Source of the DNA: Ministeria vibrans ATCC 50519
Taxonomy: Eukaryota; Opisthokonta; Filasterea
Direction of reading: 5' to 3'
Assembly: GCA_943704425.1 (NCBI GenBank)
Contig: CALSCP010001441.1
Span: forward strand, 68,550 to 92,037
Length of the DNA: 23,488 nucleotides
Part shown: positions 10,714 through 20,700 of the stretch, one piece after another
Position numbering within the stretch: position 1 is the stretch's first letter
How the letters are laid out: each line of letters starts with the position of its first letter
Program-made: the position numbers and the translations under genes
Notes under the pieces: model-generated
Database searches by the model: none
Seen by the model: the letters and a program-made list of their open reading frames with translations, nothing else
Told to the model about the DNA's origin: nothing

Positions 10714-11756
10714 GTTATTATTGTTATTATTATTATTATTATTGTCGCTTTTCCTTTCGTGTGATGGATAATTATTATGTTATTATTGGAAGTGTCTACC
10801 TAGTTAATATTATTATTATTATAGAATAATTGTTATTGTTAACTGAAACGTTCGACTCTTTAATAGACATGTCCGTTGCTCCTCGATACACATACGCGGG
10901 TGCGCTAGTGGTGGGTGTGAGCAAGTACAAAAGCATAAACCCGGCTCTGCAACAGTATCCGGATCTCACTGGCGTGACACACAGTGTCAAGCTCATGGCT
11001 GACATGTGGAGCAAGCGCTACTTTGATGTGTGCGCCGTGTCGGATGTGGACCCAACGACTGGCCAGTGGGTGGCAGCAGTGACCGAGAAGCGAATTAAGG
11101 AAGCGGCACTGTATCTTGCTTGCAAGGCAAGCTTGCCGGCAGGCAGAGCGTCTCTGCTGGTTGTGCATCTGATTGGACACGGAGTGAGCGACGCCCGAGG
11201 TGGACTGGTTCTCAGCGACGCCATTACGACACCCAACGATAAGGAGTCGTGCTTTAATTTGGATGCGCTGCGTGGGATTCTGAGTGCACATGTAGCATGG
11301 ACTGGGTGCAATATCCTGGTTATCTGCGACTTTTGCAATTCGGGTGCTCTTGTCAAGGACGACATTGGGCCTTTGGTTGGTCCACCTCTTTCAGGCTATG
11401 CGCGTCAGGTCCTCACGAGTTCACTTCCCTATGCTAATGGTTACATGACTATCGACGAAACTCAGTCACAACTCACGGCTCTCCTGATGTGCGCACTGGG
11501 TCCGAATTCAGAAGCGTTTGAGCCTGGCGAGACGGGCATCTCAGTGCGTGACCTACGTGGTCGCCTGCAGGCACTGGGCTCCACCTCTATGTTTCAGGCG
11601 TTGCTACTCGGTCGCATTTGGTCCGACTGGCACAGCACGCCCAACGATGGCGACATTATACTGTACCGCCATGGCAATGGAATGATCTCTGCTCCCACTC
11701 CTGCCCCCGCTCGCACTTCTGCTCCCGCTCCCATTCCTGCCCCCGTGTGGTTATAA
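5833..11756 (+). CDS. WD40 propeller + Roc-COR GTPase + caspase-like protease (predicted fusion)
   Basis: The model is join(5833..6095, 6396..6518, 6587..6709, 6821..6946, 7000..7125, 7222..7347, 7424..7549, 7631..7729, 7788..8806, 8879..10582, 10867..11756), 1574 residues. Residues about 45-371 form eight WD40-like repeats, one per exon, all joined by phase-2 introns; the last blade lacks a clear WD. Roc follows: G1 GATEAGKT (399-406), G3 DFAG (708-711, created only after splicing of intron 9) and G4 THLD (777-780), as in LRRK2. Between G1 and G3 lies a roughly 300-residue acidic and proline-rich insertion. COR-like sequence runs to about 1278 (for example LFVPMLLPE). Residues 1280-1574 are a peptidase C14 domain with His1383 in LIGHG and Cys1435 in CDFCNSG. 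WD40 repeats bind partners, Roc-COR is a GTP-driven dimeric switch and C14 enzymes cut proteins; a sensor-switch-protease is inferred. The Roc-COR and caspase parts could be separate genes, and transcripts would decide. Confidence 0.72.
7788..10582 (+). other. Roc-COR (Roco) module of the large gene
   Basis: Two exons, 7788-8806 and 8879-10582, encode this module. It enters after a phase-2 intron and leaves at a phase-1 donor (GGTAAGA). The 72-nt intron 8807-8878 is a multiple of three, so the reading frame stays open through it; splicing restores DFAG followed by ESMYDSL, the expected G3/switch II of Roc. Other Roc marks are VLVFDLS after switch II and VVGTHLD for G4. The COR-like part shows VFDVPRLIGALELL, then DVDVFMVCLERL and the strand-like LFVPMLLPE, the usual COR order. 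I see no LRR, ankyrin or kinase domain, which are frequent Roco partners. Confidence 0.85.
8176..8463 (+). repeat. Six tandem 48-bp repeats coding an acidic 16-residue unit
   Basis: Six head-to-tail copies of 48 bp start at 8176, 8224, 8272, 8320, 8368 and 8416 and encode KDESSPDHVHEEEEEE (residues about 501-596). Copy 4 differs by a Ser-to-Leu change (KDELSPDHVH). A degenerate half copy follows. The block sits inside the Roc insertion. Near-identity of the copies suggests recent expansion and likely length variation between strains. Confidence 0.97.
10583..10866 (+). other. Intron 10 (COR to caspase) with ATT repeats and internal AATAAA signals
   Basis: The donor is G|GTAAGA and the acceptor is CTTTAATAG|AC, so the codon GAC forms across the junction (phase 1). 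The body is an extreme A/T tract of ATT trinucleotides (about 10641-10745), like intron 1 of the same gene. If the intron is retained, the frame adds ten residues and stops at 10615-10617. Two AATAAA hexamers (10594-10599 and 10609-10614) could end a shorter transcript lacking the caspase domain. Confidence 0.65.
10867..11756 (+). other. Caspase-like (peptidase C14) module of the large gene
   Basis: This exon encodes 295 residues after the ATG at 10869, which is also a possible independent start. The first strand is ALVVGVSKYK, followed by an LTGVTHSVKLMADM helix typical of C14. LVVHLIGHG holds the catalytic His and LVICDFCNSG the catalytic Cys. QVLTSSLPYANGYMT fits the start of the p10-like part. 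The Asp two residues before the Cys is the metacaspase/orthocaspase arrangement (DxCxSG) rather than animal QACRG. A short Pro/Ala tail closes the protein. Confidence 0.85.
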
Positions 11757-11972
11757 TTATGTTTAGTATAATACATATTCCTTAAAATATTTCCTTTAAC
11801 AGTTTTGTGCCTTTTGATCAGAAACTGACGAGAGACTTTGCGCAAAGCAAAAAAGAAACAACTCAGTTTCTTCGGTTACAATGCTGTATGATTAAAACTA
11901 ATTTGTCCTTTAACCTTAAAAGTTAAAATCATTATTCATATTATTTTACCAGACATACGCTAACAATTACCA

Positions 11973-12540
11973 ATGCTCCAAGGCGCCCCTTGGAGACGAT
12001 CAGCCGCCACAGCAGCAGCAGCAGCAGCAGCAGCAGCGGCGGCGGCGGCACCAATGTTGATCAGTCGCCAGTTTTGGTGGCGATCGTCGCCCACGCCAAT
12101 CAGCAAGGAATCCGTGCTGCCATCGGCGCCTGTTGCGCTCGCGAAGGATTTCCAGCCCCTCGAGAACTATGCGCGCGGAAGCTTGCCGGATATTTCGGCG
12201 CGACGTGAGTCACTCGCAGTGCGCAAGACACTCGCTGAGAATGTCTTGCGGATGCGCGATCTGCACGAGCGCGTTGAGCGCCTGCCCGTCGCCGACATGA
12301 GCACCGACAAGTGGCTGTTCTCCAGGGAGGACAAGCGGGTGCGTGCCGTGGCGAGCAAGCAGCAGCAGACTCGAAAATCTCACTTCCTCTCTGTCTTTGT
12401 CTTTCTCAGGTTGTCTCCTCTGCCAAATATCATAGAGTATTCCAGGATGTCACTGGGCCCTTTACGCCGTCCATCAACCTGCGTGTCCACTACGACGACG
12501 CGCCCGTCGTCTGTGGCTCTCTTCTCTATCCCAGACAAGT

Positions 12541-12577
<37 letters not shown>

Positions 12578-13481
12578 GCGATCACTCTGATCATATCATT
12601 TGCGATACCAAATAGGCTCTGAAAGCGCCCAAGGTTGAATTTGACCAGAGCGTAGAAGCACCACACCGCCGGTGGACGCTGGCAATGCTCACGCCTGACC
12701 TTGTCCCGCACAGTCCGGTACAGGAGGTCGATCAGAGCACAGCGCATCTGTTCCACTGGGTCGTGTAAGCTAGCGCACAGGAAAATCATTGGATTCTGGT
12801 TGAAACGTACATATGTATGTGTGTGTGTATAGGAGCAACATTAAAGAAGGATCCGTCGAGAGCGGCGACACGCTAGTGCCTTACCTGCCACCACTGCCTT
12901 TGCACGGCCTTGGCTACCAGCGCTACTGCTTTGTTCTGTGCCTGCAATTGCGCTCCGAACCCATTGCAAGCGTAGAACAGCTTACCCTCACCAACGAACG
13001 ATGGGGCAATCTTCTCACGCTCCTCCCACCATCTGACACAGACGCAAACACAATCGAGTCAATGGAGTCCGCAAACACGAACACGAACACACACACAGTC
13101 ACAGACGGTCCCTCCTCGGACACTTCTAACCCTCTACACTGGTCCTCCGATGCTCTCGTGACCCCCTCCACCCCTGGCCGTCTTCTTCCCGTCGCCCTCT
13201 CCTTCTTCCAGTCCCAATGGGACTCCTCCGTCGACGACTCCATGCGCTCTCTCGATCTCTCCCCAATCAGACTCGACTCACCTTTCCCCGCCCCTGTCGG
13301 TCCTGCCCAAACCAAAGCGTAAAAAAAACCATAATAATAATAATATAATAACGCACACACACACAAAAGCAACAACCCCATTTCTCACTCTCACTCTCTC
13401 ACTCTCTCTCTCTTTTCTTCCAGTGCTGCCTTTCGAATTCGCTCAAAGGAATCTCACAAGAGAAAATACGATCTGTTTTAA
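11973..13481 (+). CDS. MRPL38: Mitochondrial large-subunit ribosomal protein mL38 (PEBP fold)
   Basis: The model is join(11973..12338, 12410..12538, 12616..12764, 12833..13318, 13424..13481), 395 residues, near human mL38 (about 380). The start is rich in Arg and Ala, with a poly-Ala run from (GCA)n, suiting a mitochondrial presequence. The centre has the PEBP signature: PSINLRVHY, LAMLTPDLVP, then HLFHWVVSNI split across an intron. Next come LVPYLPPLPLHGLGYQRYCFVL, then the family-typical SFFQSQWDSSV, and the C terminus RSKESHKRKYDLF fits the mL38 tail. It should be a structural part of the mitoribosome large subunit. A Ser/Thr/Asn-rich stretch (about residues 293-328) breaks the PEBP domain and looks like a lineage insertion. 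The gene begins 216 nt after the caspase stop on the same strand, with no evidence of a functional link. Confidence 0.92.
12010..12049 (+). repeat. (CAG)n/(CGG)n trinucleotide tract coding poly-Ala
   Basis: About eleven GCA/CAG units grade into GGC/GCG units. In the mL38 frame they read as alanine, extending the N-terminal presequence region. The length is likely polymorphic. Confidence 0.85.
12542..12576. repeat. Poly(A)35 just after a splice donor
   Basis: A run of 35 A residues begins three nucleotides into mL38 intron 2 (12539-12615), after the weak donor GTC. The exons on both sides are in frame, so this is an intron feature and not a processed 3' end. Confidence 0.9.
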
Positions 13482-13884
13482 ATTGTGTTTCCCTTCTGTT
13501 TGTTTCTCCGTCACCAATAGTAAACATAACATTTTTAAATCAACACACCGCCGCACAAACGACCCGATTTAGTTTCCAACGACTCAATGCGCGCGCGCTC
13601 TCTTTCTCTTCTTCATCAAGACGTCTTTTAATTTTTTCGTTCTCTAGTCGGATCTTGCGCGCACCAAAAAAAAAGTTGAATTATGTTTAACAGTGTTTCA
13701 AATACAATAAATAAGATCCATGAGAAAAACATCTCGTACATCGAGAGAGAGAAAGATGGTTAACGACAGACAAGTGAGTGAATGAGAGAGTGTGAGAGTG
13801 TGAGTGAATGAGAGAGTGTGAGAGTGAGAGTGAGAGAGTCAGAGTCAGTGAGGAGGACACAGAATGTACATACACACACACACA
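13482..13884. other. Convergent 3' spacer between mL38 and RNFT-like gene
   Basis: These 403 nt lie between the two stop codons and hold both 3' UTRs. A degenerate GAGTGTGAGAGTGAGA array occupies about 13770-13845. An AATAAA occurs near 13706 on the plus strand and could serve mL38. I see no gene. Confidence 0.6.
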
Positions 13885-16083
13885 CTAAAAGAGCTGCAAC
13901 ATAAGTGAGGTAGCGCCATCACGCCAGAGGGAGAGAGACGGAGGGAGGAGACGGACGGGAGCACGGCAGAGAGGACAAGAGCGGTTGCGACTGAGCCACT
14001 GGTGAATACAATGCTCACAGAAGGTATGTGAACAGTTTGGCAGGGTTAGGGGGACACTGAGAGGGTCCTGACAAATTGCACAAGGCTCTTCATCACCAAT
14101 GGTGTTGTTGTCATGGTGACCATTGCGACCGTGATTGCGCTGTTGCTGTGTGAGCATTGTCTGTGCGAACTGAACCACTTTGTGTGCCCGCTCAATCACA
14201 AGACTAAACTTGAATACAAGATAGATTCCTATGCATAACCAACATAAGCACAAAGTAGACACACATACAGCACACTCAGCGATCACTCTCAAGCAATAAA
14301 CAAAGAGAGAGCAACAGAGAGGCAGAGAGATATAAACGCAAAGAACAATGATGATTATGTGGAACTAACCTGCAATGAGGGACATGAAGATCTTTCCGCT
14401 TCCGGCGTGAAGAAAGAACTCATACCAGACGGGAATAGGCAGCATAAGCCGGTAGAGCTGAGACAGTTCTTCTGCGAGACTGTAATACTTGCTCTGTGAC
14501 AAACAAGACGGAAAGTGTATACGTGAGATGTGGTCAAATCAGAATAAATGTGAGTCAAATCAGAATGAATCAGAACGAATGTGAATCATTCAGAATGAAT
14601 GCGTGTTGAGTGTGGCGCTTACTCTGTTGTGATACGACCAAAAACTCGGTGCGAGAGTCATTAGAGTTTTTGCGAATATGGTAACGTAACGAGCAGCAAT
14701 ATCAGTCACAACGACAATGAAAATGGTATCAAAAAACTCGACGTGGGTAGAAGGAGGGAAGAGAGCCAGACTAAAAGGTAAAGTGGAGTTAGGGTTAGGA
14801 TGACACTGGCCATGACACTATTTTAGTTATTTGAGTTTGAACTACGCTTCTGTTGCATGTGCAATGTACCTTTTGTAAATGGGAAAGATGTAGTAGACAG
14901 AGGCAAGCTGACAGGCGAGGAGGGCCATGACAAAGATGAGGACGCGCTTGCGACGGTGTTCGCGAGCGGCCACTTGACTGGTGAGAAGGGAGTTTGCATT
15001 GAGGAGAACTATCCACATGACAAGAGTAAGAGCAATGCCCTCCTTGTGACGGTAGGTGAAGACGGTGAGAAGCATGACAAGGAACGGGAAGGAGCGTTCG
15101 AGCCAGCGGAGGAATGCCTGGAATTCAACGCGAGTGGAAGGGCCATCGTCGACAGTGAAAAGCTCGTCGGGAGGCGCACTGTCCACTGCCGTACCATTGG
15201 TGGTGGTGGTGGTAGTGGCGGTGGTCATCGTCGTCGCCGCCGCCGCCGCCGTTGAGGTTGGGGTGTCGGTGGTGGGCATGTCCAGGGTAAAGTCAGTGGA
15301 GTTGGTGTTGACTGCGGCGGCAATGCGGTGGCTGTACGGGTCGAGAGGTGGTGGAACAGCATTCGTGGTGGCCGTCATGCTGGTGGTGGCGGGAGTCGCC
15401 GAGAAGGATCGTCTGGGGGCGAGACCATTGGTGCTGTTGTTGGGGTCTGAGTGGGATTCGGCTGGGGTTGGAGTAGGAGGGAGTGAGCTGAGCGAGTGTG
15501 GTGACTCGCTTGCCGCTGCTCCCGTCAGTGCAGCAGCTGATGCTGTTGGTATTGGCGCCACGGCAATCCAGGGGGGGGCGCCACCATGATGGTGCATCGG
15601 CTCGGGCGAGGCCAGTTCGGAGAGTTCGCTGCCGAGTTGTGGCGAGAGAAAGGCAATGGAGGCGCTCGCAGAGCGATTGTGAGTTCGACGAATGCGAGAC
15701 GCAACAGTGCCAATGTCGATGGGCGCCAAGGGACGTCCTTCCAGGTCGGCGCTGCCACTGCGCTCGCGGCTCAGTGCCTGCAGCCGGGCACGCGCAGAGG
15801 CAGCAGGCGCGTCAAGCGGGCGCTCGTTTGCGGACGATCGAGGATTAAACGGATTGAAAATCTCCTGTAGCGTGTTCATGGCGCCCACCAGTCCCGGTAG
15901 AGTGCCACCAAGTCCGCCCGAGTGTGCCGGGGTGTCGAGAGCAACGTCAGATGACAATTGGCGAACGAGTCGGCCGGAAGACGGCACACCCGAAATGCCG
16001 GGTCTTCCGGGGCCCGTCCCGCTTGCATTCCCAGTCGAGCTCGACGTGCTCTCCGCAAAGCCTACCGAGCGAGAAGAAGACAT
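13885..16083 (-). CDS. RNFT1/2-like multipass membrane RING E3 ubiquitin ligase
   Basis: The model is complement(join(13885..14228, 14370..14493, 14623..14770, 14870..16083)), 609 residues. Residues 1 to about 335 are Ser/Thr/Ala/Pro-rich and disordered, with a poly-Thr run. Several hydrophobic segments follow (for example FPFLVMLLTVFTY, IALTLVMWIVLL, VLIFVMALLACQL and FFDTIFIVVVTDIAARYVTIFA). KYYSLAEELSQLYRLMLPIPVWYEFF is the hallmark stretch of the RNFT family. A C3HC4 RING spans 545-583 (CAIC, CSHTFCEHC, CPLC). The end WRDGATSLMLQLF matches the family's conserved tail. RNFT1 is an ER ligase in protein quality control; a similar role is inferred. The start is the ATG at 16083, because the upstream in-frame extension to about 16152 looks like 5' UTR. 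Confidence 0.92.
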
Positions 16084-16452
16084 GGGGAAAGCAAAAAAAG
16101 ACTCAAACTGTGAAGTGTGAAAAAAAGTTACGTAATTCCTATATTTTATCAAATGTAATATATCGCATCGGTGCTTGCTCAGATGACCTCTAATTACTCA
16201 CTAGTCACTACTAGATATACATGTTCTAACGTGTCATACGCGTGTAATGACAAAGTTGATTCGCGAGTGGTACGTGACGAACAATAAACAACAAACTTTG
16301 TCGATCAACTAAATTCCACTAAATTCCTTCCCATGGCTTAGTGACCCGCTTGTTCTCCTCTCTTCCACATACAGTCGTGGACACGCAGGCAGCCTCATCC
16401 ACACATATTCAGTCATTATAATATTTTTAAGGCACAAGTGAATGTTTAGAGT
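16084..16452. other. Spacer between eL37 and RNFT-like genes
   Basis: These 369 nt separate the eL37 stop from the RNFT-like ATG on the same strand. They hold the eL37 3' UTR and the presumed RNFT promoter. The sequence is A/T-rich and has no coding signal in either direction. Confidence 0.55.
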
Positions 16453-16569
16453 TTACTTCTTAGACGAAGTAGCCTGTCCCTCCTGGAAACCGTTCTTGAA
16501 GCGTCGGAAGACCTAGACGCAACAACGTGTGAGACGCGCCAAAGCATTGATAAGCAAAGAAGGTAGAAT

Positions 16570-16613
<44 letters not shown>

Positions 16614-17004
16614 TCTCTCACTCTCACTCTCACTCTCTCAATATAAATAAATCATACCTCCTTGATGTGACGCATGCGGCCGGTACCGGTAGTCTTGCGG
16701 CGCTTAGCCTTGACGCTCCAGTTGTCTACACTCACACAAAAAAAAGAAAAAAAAAGAGAGAGAGGAGAGAGAGAGAAAAACAAAGAATGAGAAAGAAAAA
16801 AAAATTATAATAATAAAAAAAAAAAAAAAAAAAAGTACATGAACGCATCTTGGCAGCAGGGAAGGCACACGACGCACAGGTGTGCTTCTGGATGTGGAAC
16901 GAGCTCTTGCCGCATCGCACGCAGAGCGTGTGCGACTTGGTGTGGCGCTTTCCGAAGGCCTGCGTTCCTTTCGTCTGTGGCGCAAGAGAGCGGGAGAGAG
17001 AGCG

Positions 17005-17037
<33 letters not shown>

Positions 17038-17110
17038 CAAAAAGTTTAGGCACATGCGACCGAAAGAGCCACGCCCCGAACGGCGTTCTTTTTCAGACCC
17101 CTCTTACCAT
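16453..17110 (-). CDS. RPL37: Large-subunit ribosomal protein eL37
   Basis: The model is complement(join(16453..16512, 16658..16725, 16839..16974, 17108..17110)), 88 residues, the standard length. The coding part of the first exon is only the ATG, followed directly by the donor GTAAGA. The protein begins [19 protein letters not shown] and contains the zinc-ribbon cysteines CVRC and CASC, then [21 protein letters not shown] and [10 protein letters not shown]. It is a zinc-binding protein of the 60S subunit that contacts 5.8S/25S-28S rRNA. Introns 1 and 3 carry long GA/CT tracts. The upstream region is shared with DBF4. Confidence 0.97.
16574..16647. repeat. (CT)n tract in eL37 intron 3
   Basis: CT repeats with a few CA interruptions lie inside the intron 16513-16657. 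On the sense strand of eL37 they read GA, next to the donor end. Confidence 0.9.
16986..17037. repeat. (GA)n tract in eL37 intron 1
   Basis: A GA-rich stretch in which the sense strand of eL37 reads CT, just before the acceptor GCGCCACAG. It probably forms the polypyrimidine tract. Confidence 0.9.
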
Positions 17111-17174
17111 GACTGTCTGTTGCTTTCAGGTAGGGGCAAGAGTTCCACTACAAACAACGACCGAAAACGCGTTC

Positions 17175-17210
<36 letters not shown>

Positions 17211-17762
17211 CAATTCTCTTTGACACGACAGCGAGAACTTCAATGGGGATTCTTCGCGCTCGCGGTCGTCTGTATAGCACCACTGGTCGTCGTCGTCGGA
17301 CGAGGACCGGCACAGACAGTGGCCAGGAAGAACGATGTTCAATATTGAACAAACGAGAGATTTTTGGGGTGGATGGAGGGCTGTAGAGCAGCCAACAGAG
17401 GGGAGGCGGGTGCACAATGGTGCTGGAGCAAAACGTACCACGAAGAGAGGAAAGAAAAAGGTCGATTAACGATTTTCCAAAATCATTTTTGAGATCGCTT
17501 TCAATTTTCAATATAGAAATGAACCTAGAAAACGAAATAAGTGCTCTTCTCCAACCAAATTGTCTTCCAGTTCATCCTTGAGTTGATAAATGAGTTCCTT
17601 CTTACTCTTCAGCCTATTAGTCGCCTCAGAGCCTTCAGAATACTAATAATCATTTTGCTACTTATTCCAAGATGAGTCGACTACTTCCGAATAACTATAA
17701 AAAATAGAAAATTAGAAATATACAATAATAATTATACAATATACATTAATCGTGTTTGTTTG
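17111..17762. promoter_or_regulatory. Shared upstream region between eL37 and DBF4
   Basis: These 652 nt separate divergent ATGs. A T34 run spans 17177-17210 near eL37, and the stretch before DBF4 (about 17640-17760) is very A/T-rich. A small basic open frame starting with ATG at about 17242 has no recognisable content, so I did not annotate it. Confidence 0.5.
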
Positions 17763-20700
17763 ATGGAGCTCAACCGAGTGCCGAGCTACGGCAGCGTGCG
17801 ATCGGTGACGAGCTCCGTCAGCTTTGGCGGTCTGGCAACGGCGGCTCTCATGCCTCGCCGCGGCCCCCGCTCCCTCTTACCGACCCCGGCCGGCACCGCC
17901 GCGCCGTCTGTGTACAGTCGCTCGTCACCCTCGATGATCGCGCCGCACGGAAGAACCACGATCCCTCGCAACTGGAAGGGCCATGTCGTTTTCATCGACG
18001 GCGACAAAGACCGCTCGGCCGTCGAACGCGAGCTCAAACACCTCGAAGCGGTACACCTCGCGCTCCCTACCACCATCGACTGCACCCTTCCACTTCCATC
18101 TGCGAGCCTCCCTCTCCCGCCTCAGTCCCGCCTGAAGCCCATTCCGCCAAAACTGCTCTTTTCCGTTTCATCGTTTTTTTTTTTAAACTTTGGCGCGCTC
18201 TTCAACCGTTGTCCGTTTCGCGCTTTTTTCCTGTGCCCCTCCCCTCCCGCGCTCTTATGTCGAAAGCGTGGTTCCGCTCTACCTTGCTGTCCTGGGGCCT
18301 GCGCGACCCTTTCAAGTCTAATGGAACTGTGGTGATTTTACTTTTTCTTTTTTTTCTGTAGACCATCTCAAACTTCTTTGACACTCACAAAGTGTCGATT
18401 GTGATCAGTAACCAGCCGGCGGCGTCGATCACCGAAGATACGCTGGCTGCGTCTGTGGGTGCGTCGATGAGCCCCGACGTGAGCAGATCGCCCAAGGACG
18501 ACTCATCAGTCGTGACACGACACCAGCACAGTAGCTCGACAGTTGCGTCTGCGACTGCCCGTCAAGTCATGGCCGTCTCCAAGTATGTGCCCGCCTCCAA
18601 GAGTGCGCGCCAACTCACCGCTTCTGCTGGCACTTCCCGCAATGTCGTCGACATTGCCAGGCGCAATGACATTGCCGTCATTTCCCTCGAGGGTACGCAC
18701 TAAAATATAATAATAACTATTATACCGCTCATTTTTTGTTTGCTTGTTTTTGTTTTTGTTTTTGTTTTTGTTTTTTTAGCGTTCCAACAAGCTTACCCAC
18801 GTGCCTTGGGGCGTCAGCATCATCAACAACAGCATCACCATCACTTGCACAACACCACTGGGGCTCCATCACAACCCGTCTCGCAACACACTGCGCGTGT
18901 GTCACTCAACATCTTTGCTCGCTCCCGCGCACACCATGTCGCCGCTCCACTGCCCGCCCTGCAACGCGCCTCTCTCTCGGACACCAGTCGCGTGCGTTCC
19001 TTTCGACAGCGCGCCTATGTCAAGCTCGAGGACACATCGGGTCGTGTGCGCGCCACCTACAAGATCTTTGAGGAAGGAGAAGTGCCTCAGCTGTACTGGC
19101 ACGTCAACACCAATGAATGTCCTTTCCTCCCGCCCAACAGCACCAGTGCCGACGACGGCGAGGGGGACATCAACAACAACAGCGGCGACGACGACAACGA
19201 TCACCCCAGCAGCGAACACCAGAAGGAGGAGGAGGTGAAGGAGCCGACGAATCGACGCGCGTCCAAGCGAGCACGCGTTGTGCAGGATGAGAAGGAGAAG
19301 AAGAAGGAGAATCTGCTGCGAGAGCAAGAGCGACGTCAAAAGGAAGAGGACATGGCAGAAGAGGAGCGACTGCGACGCGAACGACGACGCACCCGACGCA
19401 AGATCAACACCAAAAGTGGCTATTGCGAGTGCTGTGGAAAGTCATACGACAACTTCTCAAAGCATCGCGTCACACCCGAGCACCGTATGTTTGGTCGTAC
19501 CGCAGCAAACTATGTTGCCGTTGACAATGTGTGTGCGCTCTTTGATCTGGATCATGAGCTGGCCAGTCTGATAGAGCGCGCAGGTGTCAAGAGTGATAAT
19601 GATGTAGGAGGTGGAGACGATGATGATATGGGAATGGAGTGGACGTGTGAACATGAGGAGGAGGATAAGGAGAAAGTGGTCGAGATGGAGGATGTGAAGG
19701 AGAATGAGGAGGAAGAGGAGGAGGAGGAGGAGGAGGAGGGAGGTGCAGTGGGAATGGAGGTGGACGAAGGGGAAGACGATGAAAAGGTCAAGGAGGAGGA
19801 GACACGAAAGAAGAGGGAGGAGGAGGAGAGGGTAGAGGCTGAGCGATTGAGACGTGAGACAGAAGCAAGAAAAGTTGAGGCGGAGCGTCAACGCGTGCGT
19901 CCTGTCAAGCACCGCTACCGACACAAAGCGACAGTCACAGTGCTACCACAAGCACAAGCACAAGGACGAAGCGACGATGACGATGAAGTCGAAGACGAAG
20001 AAGAAGTGGCAGCGTCTGTACCACCCAGACACACTGTCGTTTCCCTTGACGAGTGTGAGGAGGTTGCAGTGGAGCAGTCGCCGCGCGTGCAAGTCCCCAT
20101 CACTCCTGCAACCCCCTTTGACTTTGACGACCTCGATGACTTTGAGACACCCTTTTCGGGCCGGCTCGGTCGTCGTGTTGCTGCGTCTAGTCCTACAGTG
20201 CATGTGGCTGTGCCGCCTAAGAAACCCGCCGCCACCGCGACTGCTGCTGCTTCTGCAAAGAAGAAGATGAAGAAGACGAAGGTGGTGGTGGAGGCTGCCG
20301 CGACAGAGACAGCAAAGACGGTTTCCTCCCAAAGTAGTACATCTACTAGTCGTGCAAGGAAGACCAAGCGAGCCGAGCAGATTGCCGCGAGGGTGCGTGA
20401 GCGACGTGCGGGCCATTCGTCGTCCGACCTTGGCGCGTGTCGACTGTCCCCCGGCCGCTCACACATGCACAAGACCCCCTCCAGTGCACGTTTGCTCTCC
20501 TCCACCACAGGAGTGATCGTGGCAAGCCCCGCCACGGTAAAGACCACGCGCGCGCTTCGGACCGCCGCCAGTGTGCGCCACAACAAGAACAGCAGTAGCA
20601 GTGGGTGTGGGCGTCGTGTTCGAGTAGGTCCTTTGTCATTGTCGTCGTCCACGAGTCCCTGTGACGGTGCCTTTGCATTTGATGAAGACGACGACGTCCC

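Noticed and set aside
14787-14800. Telomere-like TTAGGG units
   Set aside because: Only about one and a half units lie within an RNFT-like intron, surrounded by ordinary genes; chance or a remnant at most.
15056-15589. A 177-codon plus-strand frame rich in Val/Gly opposite the RNFT-like gene
   Set aside because: It mirrors the Thr/Ala-rich coding repeats of the RNFT-like exon and lacks any family match.
17242-17386. A small Arg-rich frame with ATG between eL37 and DBF4
   Set aside because: It has no conserved motif and sits in the shared upstream region; the composition follows local GC-rich sequence.
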